Both the position numbers and the translations under genes were made by a program. Of a stretch of DNA of 24,423 bases, positions 15,521-22,741 are shown piece by piece. The notes under the pieces are model-generated. The model did not search any database. It was not told where the DNA came from and saw nothing but the letters and a program-made list of their open reading frames with translations. Source of the stretch: UBA1189 sp045612065 (GTDB lineage: Bacteria; Bacteroidota; Bacteroidia; Bacteroidales; Bacteroidaceae); contig JAZKYH010000054.1 of the NCBI GenBank assembly GCA_045612065.1, positions 1-24,423 of the forward strand, read 5' to 3'. The first letter of the stretch is position 1. The number at the start of each line of letters is the position of its first letter.

Positions 15521-16369
15521 ATGAAAAAGTTCTTTTCTTTGGCAATGGCATTCTGCCTTTGCGCTGTAGCAAATGCACAGACTGAGACTGAAAAGTATTA
15601 TGGTGCTGAGAAGGGAGATTTCTCTTTCTCTATCAACGCAAAGCCTGTCGTTGACTTTGCCGGCAACCTCTTCAACGGTAATCTGAACAACGAGTTCAAA
15701 GTTGAAGATTTGTCAAGCGCAATTTCAGCAAAGTATTTCTTGGGAGAGAAGATTGCTTTGACCGCAGGATTAGAAGTAAACAATTCTAAGACAAAGAATT
15801 TCAACTATGAGTTCCCTGCAGATGTTAATTATGGCAAGTACGAAACAGTCACAAGCGAAGCGTTAGAAGTGAAAAAGAGTTGGACCGTTGGCTTGGGTGC
15901 TCAGTACTACTTCCGTCCTGGCAAGCGCTTGCAACCCTTCGTAGGTGCAGGTCTTTATTTCGGAAAGACAACTCCCCGATACGAAATTACTGACAAGTTT
16001 GCATACACTTACGAACGGGCAATCGGATGGGACGATGAGGGCAACCCCAACAAATTTGAAACCATAAAGGATAAAGATTACAATTCATACGAAAAGGTTA
16101 CAAATCCCACAAGCAGGTTCGCTCTTGTTGCTAATCTTGGTGTAGAGCTATTCTTGTCAAAGAAGATTTCTGTAAGTACAGCAGTTGATCTTGGCGTTAG
16201 CACAGAAACCACAAAGGTAAAGTCTAAGTACGAGAACGACCACAAAGATGCCAAGCAAAAGGACATCGATGCTGAAAATTACTCTTACAAAACCGGCAAG
16301 GAGACAACCTTCAAGACCGGTATGGGTAACTTGATCGGTGGTAAGCTTGCACTCAACTTCTACTTCTAA
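15521..16369 (+). CDS. Outer-membrane beta-barrel protein
   Basis: 282 residues. A cleavable signal peptide ends in ANA before Gln21. The rest is a series of amphipathic strands with polar turns: GDFSFSINAKPVVDF, KIALTAGLEV, WTVGLGAQYYF, PFVGAGLYFG, FALVANLGVELFL, ISVSTAVDLGV and the terminal GGKLALNFYF. The final Phe and the count of about eight to ten strands suggest an OmpA/OmpW-like barrel. Long Lys/Asp/Glu-rich loops (about residues 155-190 and 235-265) should face outwards. No plug or OmpA peptidoglycan domain is present. It is transcribed alone with its own terminator; a porin or structural role is possible but not shown. Confidence 0.88.
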   Translation: MKKFFSLAMAFCLCAVANAQTETEKYYGAEKGDFSFSINAKPVVDFAGNLFNGNLNNEFKVEDLSSAISAKYFLGEKIALTAGLEVNNSKTKNFNYEFPADVNYGKYETVTSEALEVKKSWTVGLGAQYYFRPGKRLQPFVGAGLYFGKTTPRYEITDKFAYTYERAIGWDDEGNPNKFETIKDKDYNSYEKVTNPTSRFALVANLGVELFLSKKISVSTAVDLGVSTETTKVKSKYENDHKDAKQKDIDAENYSYKTGKETTFKTGMGNLIGGKLALNFYF

Positions 16370-16394
16370 ATCCATTAGAACTAACAATTCCTAC

Positions 16395-16425
16395 AGGGGG
16401 CGAACGTGTTCGCCCCTTATTTTTT
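16395..16425 (+). terminator. Terminator of the barrel protein gene
   Basis: GGGGCGAAC pairs with GTTCGCCCC across a two-base spacer at 16397-16416 (in practice a four-base loop), followed by TTATTTTTT. It lies 27 bp after the stop. Confidence 0.9.
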
Positions 16426-16556
16426 ATCTCATAATCTACGGCATTGAGAAGGATTCCCAACAGGATGGGCACGGGACGTTTAGGCAAACAGCAATATTAC
16501 CTCCATAAACATAAGTTTTCACCTGTCACCGTCAGCAAAATTCGCCTCGGCAATTC

Positions 16557-16585
16557 AAGGGGGAAACGCGGCGTTTCCCCCTTTT
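16557..16585. terminator. Hairpin with T-run, possible bidirectional terminator
   Basis: AAGGGGGAAACG pairs with CGTTTCCCCCTT around CGG and ends in TTTT on the plus strand. It is preceded by CCTCGGCAATTCAAG, a 15-mer also present at 12670-12684. No gene ends near enough to need it, so it may be a mobile hairpin. Confidence 0.5.
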
Positions 16586-16607
16586 AGCATTACCAAATGT
16601 CACCGCA

Positions 16608-16662
16608 GTAGTTAGCGCGGAGCACATCGGTAGTTAGCGAGTCATAGCTCGCTAACTACCGA
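16608..16662. repeat. 15-bp perfect inverted repeat with an extra half copy
   Basis: TCGGTAGTTAGCGAG (16627-16641) pairs with its complement at 16648-16662 across the loop TCATAG. A third partial copy, GTAGTTAGCG, lies at 16608-16617. Confidence 0.7.
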
Positions 16663-16705
16663 GGAACTATTTACAAACCTCAAATAATTCTGAAGATTGC
16701 AGCGA

Positions 16706-16765
16706 CTCGGAAAAATGCAAGTAAACTTGCTTTTTCTCTCGCCTTGCGCTAACTTTGTCGCTTAA
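16706..16765 (-). repeat. Dispersed palindromic repeat, copy 4
   Basis: Read on the minus strand: GCGCAAGGCGAGAGAAAAA, the palindromic core GCAAGTTTACTTGC (16717-16730), ATTTTTCCGAG. This matches copy 1 almost block for block. Confidence 0.6.
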
Positions 16766-16803
16766 GAAGCTTTTGGGATTTTATTTCAAGTTTAGTTGAG
16801 AGA

Positions 16804-16965
16804 TATTTTTGAGCAGATTTGCACTTTTTGGGTGCAGCAAATAGTGGTCTATTTGCAAAAACAAAGAGGGTGAAGATGTCCCAAAGAGCCTAAAATAAAC
16901 AGAAAAGTGCAACAAAAAACTTATATACGGTAAAATCCAAATAGATTCTTAGAAACACTCACCAT
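16804..16965 (+). promoter_or_regulatory. Promoter and hairpin-rich leader of the 187-residue barrel gene
   Basis: TATTTTTG at 16804-16811 is a -7 box, so transcription should start near 16818. The first 40 nt then form two abutting hairpins: TGCAC/GTGCA (16820-16836) and GCAAATAG/CTATTTGC (16837-16856, loop TGGT). ATTTGC occurs both at 16817 and 16851, so the GCAAAT at 16837-16842 could pair with either. The remainder to the ATG is about 110 nt with no ORF. This may be a cis-regulatory RNA or a dispersed element. Confidence 0.45.
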
Positions 16966-17529
16966 ATGAAACCTATCAGAACCATACTACTATCATTGCT
17001 CCTGCTCACCCCTATCATGGGCAGTGCCGTCGAGTACAACAATGCCGTTAAAGTAACCTTCCTGTCATGGATTACAGGCAGCACCAAGCTGTCCTATGAG
17101 CGCGCGTTCGGACACCACCAAACAGGTGAGATATGCGCCAGCCTCATCGGTGCCGGATATGACAAGTTTGGCAACCAACCCCTCGGCTACACCCTGCGCT
17201 ACGGCCACAAGTTCTTCGTGGCAGGCAATGAAGGCAATGGACTGAAGGGCCTCTACCTGCGTCCCGAGGTCATCTACTCCACCTACAATTATAATCAGAG
17301 CCTCACCGGCGAGCGCACCTTGGCACGCATGGGCACCCTGCTGGCCACAGCAGGCTATCAAACTCACTTCGGGCGCTTCCTCATCGACGCATGGGCTGGT
17401 GCAGGTCCCGCCTTCGGCACTCCTGCCGAGACAGGCTACCACCACGGCTTCGCCCTATGGAATGTCTTCGGCACCCAGAGCGACAACATCGCCCTCAGTT
17501 TCAGCATCCGCTTGGGTGTGTGCTTCTGA
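16966..17529 (+). CDS. Predicted outer-membrane beta-barrel protein
   Basis: 187 residues. A signal peptide, MKPIRTILLSLLLLTPIMGSA, is followed by about eight amphipathic strands, for example VKVTFLSWI, TKLSYERAF, EICASLIGAGY, YTLRYGHKFFV, LYLRPEVIYS, and the terminal IALSFSIRLGVCF with Phe last. KLSYERAF followed by an alternating strand is seen in small Bacteroidetes barrel proteins of the DUF3575 type; I use that only as a hint. A long leader precedes it and the queuosine transporter gene follows 123 bp downstream with its own -7 box. Function unknown. Confidence 0.8.
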   Translation: MKPIRTILLSLLLLTPIMGSAVEYNNAVKVTFLSWITGSTKLSYERAFGHHQTGEICASLIGAGYDKFGNQPLGYTLRYGHKFFVAGNEGNGLKGLYLRPEVIYSTYNYNQSLTGERTLARMGTLLATAGYQTHFGRFLIDAWAGAGPAFGTPAETGYHHGFALWNVFGTQSDNIALSFSIRLGVCF

Positions 17530-17591
17530 AATGAAATTCCCGCGGAAACAACTTTTCACACCACACCTTCCGCTTTCTCAGGAAATTTCAC

Positions 17592-17599
17592 TACTTTTG
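17592..17599 (+). promoter_or_regulatory. -7 box for the queuosine-precursor transporter
   Basis: TACTTTTG at 17592-17599 matches TAnnTTTG; TTCCG about 19 bp upstream is a weak -33. The leader to the ATG at 17653 is about 45 nt, too short for a full preQ1 riboswitch plus expression platform, and no preQ1 motif was seen. Confidence 0.45.
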
Positions 17600-17652
17600 C
17601 GCCGCAAACCACTGCTTGCAGCCTTGGCTGAGAGCAGACAAAACAAACTGAC

Positions 17653-18327
17653 ATGATAAATAAGGTCTCGGAAAACCCTTCAAAAAACCGAAACATCAGC
17701 TCCTCCACGTTGCTGATGGTAGTGACAGCACTATTCGTAACGCTGTATCTCACATCGAACATCATGGCCGTCAAGGTCATCGGTTTCTTCAACTTCTTCT
17801 ATTTCGATGCAGGCACCATCACCTTCCCTTTCGCCTATATGCTGGGAGATGTGCTCACCGAGCTATGGGGCTACCGCACAGCCAAGCGGGTGATATGGCT
17901 CACCTTCATGTGCAATGTCATTCTGGTAGTATGTACGCAAGTGGGTGTGTGGCTCCCCTCACCCGACTATCTGGAAGGCACGGCCACAGCCTATGATGCA
18001 GTGTTCTCTTATGTCCCACGCATCGTGCTGGGCTCGTTAGCGGGATTCCTCTGTGGCGAGCTCTCTAACGCCTGGTTCATGGACCGCATCAAGAAAAAGA
18101 CAGGAGAGCGCCATCTGTGGGTACGCACCATAGGTAGCTCCATCATCGGTTACTTGGCCGATACGCTCCCCTTCGTACTCATCGCCTTTGCCGGCATAGT
18201 AAGCACGCACGACCTGGTGATGATGCTACTCACACAGTACTTCATGAAATTGATCATCGAAGCCTTCTTCGGCACCCCCATGGCATACGCTGCTGTACAT
18301 TGGGCCAGAAGGAATGTTGCATTCTAA
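17653..18327 (+). CDS. yhhQ: Queuosine-precursor transporter, YhhQ/VUT family
   Basis: 224 residues with about six membrane segments. Family hallmarks are LTSNIMAVKVIGFF near 35-48, the segment FPFAYMLGDVLTELWGYRTAKRVIW at about 59-83 (acidic and aromatic residues inside the membrane), and a late ADTLPFVLIAF block. YhhQ in E. coli imports preQ0 and preQ1; relatives in other bacteria carry queuine. It is inner-membrane. The next gene, a radical SAM protein, starts 12 bp after the stop, so the two form an operon likely devoted to queuosine salvage. The exact base carried cannot be told from the sequence. Confidence 0.9.
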   Translation: MINKVSENPSKNRNISSSTLLMVVTALFVTLYLTSNIMAVKVIGFFNFFYFDAGTITFPFAYMLGDVLTELWGYRTAKRVIWLTFMCNVILVVCTQVGVWLPSPDYLEGTATAYDAVFSYVPRIVLGSLAGFLCGELSNAWFMDRIKKKTGERHLWVRTIGSSIIGYLADTLPFVLIAFAGIVSTHDLVMMLLTQYFMKLIIEAFFGTPMAYAAVHWARRNVAF

Positions 18328-18339
18328 TCGTGAATCACC

Positions 18340-19062
18340 GTGCAACGCTATTCGCTCATACATACCAAGCTGCCTCGCGAGTTTGTGCTGCTACAAGGCA
18401 CTGGTTGCCGTTGGGGCAGGTGCACCTTCTGTGACTACCACAACGACACAAGCGACAACCCATTTGCCGTAAACGAACCTATATTGCGCCAGGTGACGGG
18501 TGTATATGGTGTGCTCGACATCATCAACTCTGGCTCTGCCATGGAGTTGGACGAGGAGACCATCAGCCTCATCCGCGAGATAGTGAGAGAGAAACACATC
18601 CACACCCTATGGTTCGAGGCGCACTACATGTATCGTAAGAAGTTGGCCGACTTTGCCCAACTGTTTGCCCCCGCCAAGGTGAAGTTTCGCTGTGGCGTAG
18701 AGACCTTCTCTCCCACCCTGCGTGACCATTGGCAGAAGGGCATACCCAACCATGTCACCGCAGAAGATGTAGCAAACTACTTCCAGGGCGTATGCCTGCT
18801 ATGCTGCACCGAGGGAGAAAGCCGCGAACGCATACAGCACGACATCGCCTTAGCACGTCAGCACTTCGAATACTTCAGCGTCAACCTCTTTTGTAATAAT
18901 GGCACCTCACACCGCCGCGATGAAGAGCTCGCGGCATGGTTCATACGCAACCTCTACCCTTCCCTACGCGAAGCCGAGGGCATAGAAGTCCTCATCGGCA
19001 ACACCGACCTCGGAGTGGGGAGCGATTCACAACAGCAACTAAACCTTATACAACACAACTAA
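18340..19062 (+). CDS. Radical SAM protein, candidate queuine lyase QueL
   Basis: 240 residues from a GTG start that leaves a 12-bp gap to the transporter. The cluster-binding cysteines are Cys23, Cys28 and Cys31 in GCRWGRCTFCDYH: a CX4CX2C spacing rather than the canonical CX3CX2C. After it come NSGSAMEL (near 66-73), WFEAHY and KFRCGVETF strands of a partial TIM barrel. The protein is short, with no auxiliary cluster domain. Its link to a YhhQ transporter suggests queuosine metabolism. Gut Clostridioides difficile QueL is a radical SAM enzyme that makes preQ1 from queuine; this could be the Bacteroidales counterpart. The radical SAM call is firm; the QueL role is inference from context. The stop codon lies inside the terminator stem. 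Confidence 0.75.
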   Translation: MQRYSLIHTKLPREFVLLQGTGCRWGRCTFCDYHNDTSDNPFAVNEPILRQVTGVYGVLDIINSGSAMELDEETISLIREIVREKHIHTLWFEAHYMYRKKLADFAQLFAPAKVKFRCGVETFSPTLRDHWQKGIPNHVTAEDVANYFQGVCLLCCTEGESRERIQHDIALARQHFEYFSVNLFCNNGTSHRRDEELAAWFIRNLYPSLREAEGIEVLIGNTDLGVGSDSQQQLNLIQHN

Positions 19063-19087
19063 GGGTGTGCCGCAGCACACCCTTAGT
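19058..19087. terminator. Bidirectional terminator between convergent genes
   Basis: ACTAAGGGTGTGC pairs perfectly with GCACACCCTTAGT around CGCA. The stem includes the TAA stop of the radical SAM gene and lies 19 bp from the stop of the convergent permease gene, so one structure serves both. Confidence 0.82.
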
Positions 19088-19105
19088 CTGTTCTTATCAC
19101 TCCTC

Positions 19106-20461
19106 TCACTTCTCTACCCCGAAGCCCAAGGCTTCAACGGCTTGCACGATATCCGCCAGAGGCGTAGTGCCCATGACGGTTACACGACCACTGGCAAGGT
19201 CGACCTCCACGTTTTCTGTACCAGGCAAACTACTGATGGCACGAATGACGCTGGCACGACAGTGGTTACATTTCATGCCTGTAACCATGAGAGTTTGTTC
19301 TTTTAGGAGGGGCGCATCGCCACAGCAACATTCCTCTCCTGAGCAGTCCCCGTGACAAGTGGTACACTCGTGAGCATCACAAGTGCCCGATGAGCAACAA
19401 TCCTCCTCCCCGCATCCCGAGCCACAACAGTTCTGCGGCTTGCGCAAACGGCAGATAAAGGAATAAGCCAGCAAGAGCAACAGCACCGTAGAACAGGCGA
19501 TGTTGAACCATGGCGCCTGAACATGGCACGAAGTATCGCACGAGGTGTGCAGTTGTACGAGACTATCGGTAAACCACTCACGCGGCAGCAGGTAGTCAAT
19601 GCCGAGAGCGAAGGTCAAGGCACCTCCGATGATAGCAGCAAGATAAAGCCACAGCGTACGTGCCCCCAGCACCTTACGGATAACGAGCAGCGAGGCCACA
19701 TTGACAGCAGGACCAGCCATGAGCAGGACGAGAGCCGCTCCAGGTGTCATCCCCTTGAGCATGAGCGCCACAGCAATAGGTATGGAGCCCGTAGCACATA
19801 GGTACATCGGTATGGCACAGACGAGCACGAGCAACATGCCCAGCAGTGGACGATGGGCAAACGAAGCGAAGAAACCATCGGGCACAGCCACAGTGATGAT
19901 GCCCGCCACCACAAGGCCCATCAAGAGCCAACGGCCAATATCCTGCATCATATCAATGTAGCCGTAGCGAAGAGCACCGAAGAGTTTCCCCTTTATAGAG
20001 GAGCCCTTACCTAAACTTTTCCCGGTGGGAGGATTTGAAGACGAATTTATTTGGAGTTCTTCCCTCTGAGAAGCATCGAAGAGGTTTACCAGCATGCCGC
20101 CAAACAATGCCGTCACAAGTGCAGCTATGGGGCGCACAATGGCAAAGGCAGGCCCCATGAGCGAATAGGTGGCAGCAATGGAGTCGACACCCGTCTGCGG
20201 CGTGGCAATGAGGAATGAGGTCGTAGCCCCCTTGGAAGCTCCCTCGCGACGGAGCGACATGGCTGTTGGCAACACACCACACGAGCACAATGGCAGAGGC
20301 ACTCCCAATGCTGCGGCATAGAGCACAGCGCGAAAGCCGCTCCCCGAGAGGTAACGATGGTACAGATGCGTAGGAACAAAGGTGTGCATCACACCTGCGA
20401 TGCCAAATCCCAACAACAGGTAGGGCGACATCTGATTCAGGAGATTCAAGATTTCTTGCAT
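19106..20461 (-). CDS. SO_0444-type Cu/Zn efflux permease with Cys-rich linker and HMA domain
   Basis: 451 residues. Residues 1-340 form a DUF318/ArsP-like permease with about eight membrane segments and the signature PLPLCSCGVLPTA (54-66, with Cys59 and Cys61). Residues 345-380 are an extraordinary linker: 12 cysteines and two histidines in 36 residues. Residues 390-451 are a heavy-metal-associated domain with MKCNHC (Cys398, Cys401). Such proteins export soft metals; the linker and HMA domain probably collect them. It follows the esterase gene by 16 bp and may be co-transcribed with it and the glycosyltransferase, an odd pairing. The metal (copper, zinc, cadmium) is not determined. Confidence 0.9.
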   Translation of the reverse strand: MQEILNLLNQMSPYLLLGFGIAGVMHTFVPTHLYHRYLSGSGFRAVLYAAALGVPLPLCSCGVLPTAMSLRREGASKGATTSFLIATPQTGVDSIAATYSLMGPAFAIVRPIAALVTALFGGMLVNLFDASQREELQINSSSNPPTGKSLGKGSSIKGKLFGALRYGYIDMMQDIGRWLLMGLVVAGIITVAVPDGFFASFAHRPLLGMLLVLVCAIPMYLCATGSIPIAVALMLKGMTPGAALVLLMAGPAVNVASLLVIRKVLGARTLWLYLAAIIGGALTFALGIDYLLPREWFTDSLVQLHTSCDTSCHVQAPWFNIACSTVLLLLLAYSFICRLRKPQNCCGSGCGEEDCCSSGTCDAHECTTCHGDCSGEECCCGDAPLLKEQTLMVTGMKCNHCRASVIRAISSLPGTENVEVDLASGRVTVMGTTPLADIVQAVEALGFGVEK

Positions 20462-20477
20462 AAGGACCCTCTGTTAA

Positions 20478-21356
20478 TCATTTCCATAGCCGCTGCATGA
20501 AGAGGTTGCAGTACTCCTCCCAGTTGTACCACTGATGCCCGCCGGGGGTGGTGAGGTAGTCGTGTGCGTAGCCGTTACGTTGCAGATAGTTGTGGTAAGC
20601 CTGCATGCGAGGGTAGAAGAAATCGGTGCGGCCTATCATCACCCAATAGAGTTCGGGAGCTTCGGCAAACTGCACTTTGTGCTTCTGCTTCAGATTATGG
20701 TAGAACGAAGAATGTTCGCTAAGGCGAGGTACAGGGTGTACCATCGAGGAGAAGAGCCCAACGTAGCCAAACATATCGGGATGGTTGGCACTGATCTGAA
20801 TGGACTGCATGGCACCTATCGAGAGGCCACCGATGGCGCGAGCCGACTTCTCGGGGATGGTGCGGTAGGTACGGTCCACCTTGTTTACCACATCGTTCAC
20901 AAAGGCATACTCTACCATGCCATCATTCTCGAAGAACGCCTCTAAAGCCTTCTTCGTGCGCGACTTGCCATAGTCGCGGTCATTGTCGTGCTGGTTCGTA
21001 TTGGGCAGTACGATAATGCCCTTCTCCATCAGTCCGCAAGCGGTGAGGCTATCCACATTGTGCAATAAGTTACCCTTGACAATCCATGAGGTCTCATTGC
21101 CCTGAGCGCCATGCAGCAGATAGAGAACAGGGTAGCATGTCGTTGTATCGTAATAGTCGGAAGGGAGGTATACGAACATCCTACGCTCACGAGGCCCCTC
21201 AACGGAGCACTCATAGAAACACTCCTCCAGGATGCCCTCATAGGATCGCTCGTCGCCTATCGTAGGATACTCAGCCACGACAGCACGACGCGATACGGAG
21301 CAGGCACTCAAGAGCAGCGCTGAGACTGCCGCAAATAGTAGTCGGGATAGTTTCAT
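20478..21356 (-). CDS. Lipoprotein esterase, alpha/beta hydrolase (esterase D / feruloyl esterase type)
   Basis: 292 residues. A lipobox LLSAC gives Cys19, so it should be membrane-anchored outside the cytoplasm. It has an esterase D (PF00756-type) fold: the oxyanion motif YLLHGAQGNETSW, nucleophile Ser179 in GGLSIGA, probable acid Asp245 in GRTDFF and His274 in PGGHQWYNW. The family includes feruloyl and acetyl-xylan esterases and trehalose mycolyl transferases. With an arabinose operon in the same window a role in plant cell-wall breakdown is attractive, but the immediate neighbour is a glycosyltransferase. Its ATG overlaps the stop of that upstream gene by 4 bp (ATGA), which implies translational coupling. 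Confidence 0.88.
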   Translation of the reverse strand: MKLSRLLFAAVSALLLSACSVSRRAVVAEYPTIGDERSYEGILEECFYECSVEGPRERRMFVYLPSDYYDTTTCYPVLYLLHGAQGNETSWIVKGNLLHNVDSLTACGLMEKGIIVLPNTNQHDNDRDYGKSRTKKALEAFFENDGMVEYAFVNDVVNKVDRTYRTIPEKSARAIGGLSIGAMQSIQISANHPDMFGYVGLFSSMVHPVPRLSEHSSFYHNLKQKHKVQFAEAPELYWVMIGRTDFFYPRMQAYHNYLQRNGYAHDYLTTPGGHQWYNWEEYCNLFMQRLWK

Positions 21357-22495
21357 CGGTTCATGCTGTCTTTGTACATTTGAATCAACTGGTCGGTCGA
21401 GTCCTTGGCACTATATTTACGAACCGACTCGGCATATCGCTTGCCCATCTCCTCACGCTCTTTGGGATGCTCTATCCACCAGTCGATGCGCTCGGCCAGA
21501 GCCTTGGCATCAGATTCCGGGAAGAGACTGCGATCATCAAGAGCAAACTGCGAAGTTGCAGTGAGCTTACCCTCAGCGATGATAGGCACCACACCCTCCA
21601 TGATGGCCTCGGCACATGAGAGTCCCTCAACCTCCACCCAAGCACAATGGATATAGAGGTAGGCCTGTCGGGTGAGTTCCTTCAGTTGCTCAGCGCTGTA
21701 GAACCCGAAGTGAGGACGATGGGTCACAACACCACGCTTCACCAGTCTGTCTGCCATCTTCTCATAGCGTTTCTGTTTGGGGCCTTTACCTGCAAAGGAC
21801 AACTGTATGCGATGGGCATATCTCGAATACTTCATGGCCTCCAACAGTGTCTCTTGCGACTTCTCGCTGGCAAGACGACCGATGCAAAGCACTGTGATGG
21901 GGTCGCTTGACGGCACAGGAGCGGGAGACAAATGATCGGGAATATCCATACCGTTAGTGATGACGCGCATCTCGGATTTGAAGTTATTCTCCAGCAAATG
22001 ACGTTTCACGGTCTCCGTAGGACAGTGCACATGAGTACAATGGTCATACACAGCCTTGCGCCACCATAGTGTGAGCAAGTAGTTGAGCATGCGGGCCTTG
22101 CGCATACCTAAGTTGGCCGTGATATTCTCGGTAAACAGATGGAAGGTACCCACGCAAGGCTTACCCAATTTGCGGGCCAGTCGGGCCACCTTCGCCTCCA
22201 GGGGGAATCCCTCACTGAGATGCACCACATCGGCCCACTGAATGGCCTCAGTAGCGGTCTTCCGGCTATAGGTGGCATATCGGAAGCCACTGGAATAGAT
22301 GAGAGGTTCAAAGAAGGGGAACTTGAAATGCTTCAAGGGATAATGAGGCTGCTGCCCTTCCGGGTCGGGATTCTCGCATGCCATCACCCTGACCTCGACA
22401 CCCTGTTCTTGCAGCCGTCTGACCAACGACACAACAGCGGTACACACCCCGTTGCCTCGCATATAGACATTGTTGCTTACAATCAATATTCTCAT
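21353..22495 (-). CDS. GT4-family glycosyltransferase
   Basis: 380 residues. A GT-B fold of the GT4 type: N-terminal MRILIVSNNVYMRGNGV with a glycine-rich loop, DVVHLSEGFP at about 89-98, IGRLASEK at 205-212 (donor phosphate contacts) and the EX7E motif from Glu288 to Glu296 (EVEGLSCAE). It is cytoplasmic and uses a nucleotide sugar to extend a lipid-linked or other acceptor. It overlaps the esterase gene by 4 bp and has a strong promoter at 22621-22651. Acceptor and sugar are unknown. Phosphatidylinositol or diacylglycerol glycosylation is possible, as for several stand-alone GT4 enzymes, but nothing here proves it. Confidence 0.9.
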   Translation of the reverse strand: MRILIVSNNVYMRGNGVCTAVVSLVRRLQEQGVEVRVMACENPDPEGQQPHYPLKHFKFPFFEPLIYSSGFRYATYSRKTATEAIQWADVVHLSEGFPLEAKVARLARKLGKPCVGTFHLFTENITANLGMRKARMLNYLLTLWWRKAVYDHCTHVHCPTETVKRHLLENNFKSEMRVITNGMDIPDHLSPAPVPSSDPITVLCIGRLASEKSQETLLEAMKYSRYAHRIQLSFAGKGPKQKRYEKMADRLVKRGVVTHRPHFGFYSAEQLKELTRQAYLYIHCAWVEVEGLSCAEAIMEGVVPIIAEGKLTATSQFALDDRSLFPESDAKALAERIDWWIEHPKEREEMGKRYAESVRKYSAKDSTDQLIQMYKDSMNR

Positions 22496-22620
22496 ACTGC
22501 CACGTTCTTATTTATCCTAATAAAACGTTCTTCATAACTTTTCCATCTTGCCGGACGACACTACCGACTTCACGGAACATTCCTTACCAGCCTACATCGT
22601 ATCATCCTCAAAAATGTCCG
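22496..22620 (-). other. Leader of the glycosyltransferase operon
   Basis: About 120 nt between the predicted start near 22614 and the ATG at 22495. I see no ORF or strong hairpin in it. Confidence 0.4.
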
Positions 22621-22651
22621 CAAAGATACAAGCAACATTTGGCTTACCCAA
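22621..22651 (-). promoter_or_regulatory. Promoter of the glycosyltransferase-esterase-permease operon
   Basis: On the minus strand, TTGG at 22648-22651 and TATCTTTG at 22621-22628 are 19 bp apart, a near-ideal Bacteroidetes promoter. Confidence 0.75.
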
Positions 22652-22741
22652 CATTTTCTACATTTTACAGCAAACTTTTTCACATTATTTTACATTATAG
22701 ATAGCAAGAAACCTCCACAAATCATTACCAACAAAAAAGGA

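Larger units (their letters stand above)
16370..16965. other. 596-bp gene-free region with terminator, hairpins and repeat
   Basis: No credible gene. From left to right it holds the terminator at 16395-16425, a near-perfect hairpin at 16557-16585, a 15-bp inverted repeat at 16627-16662, dispersed repeat copy 4 at 16706-16765, and the leader of the next gene with paired hairpins at 16804-16965. About 16426-16545 shows nothing I recognise. Confidence 0.6.

Noticed and set aside
17530..17652. preQ1 riboswitch upstream of yhhQ
   Set aside because: No preQ1 aptamer motif and too little room after the predicted start.
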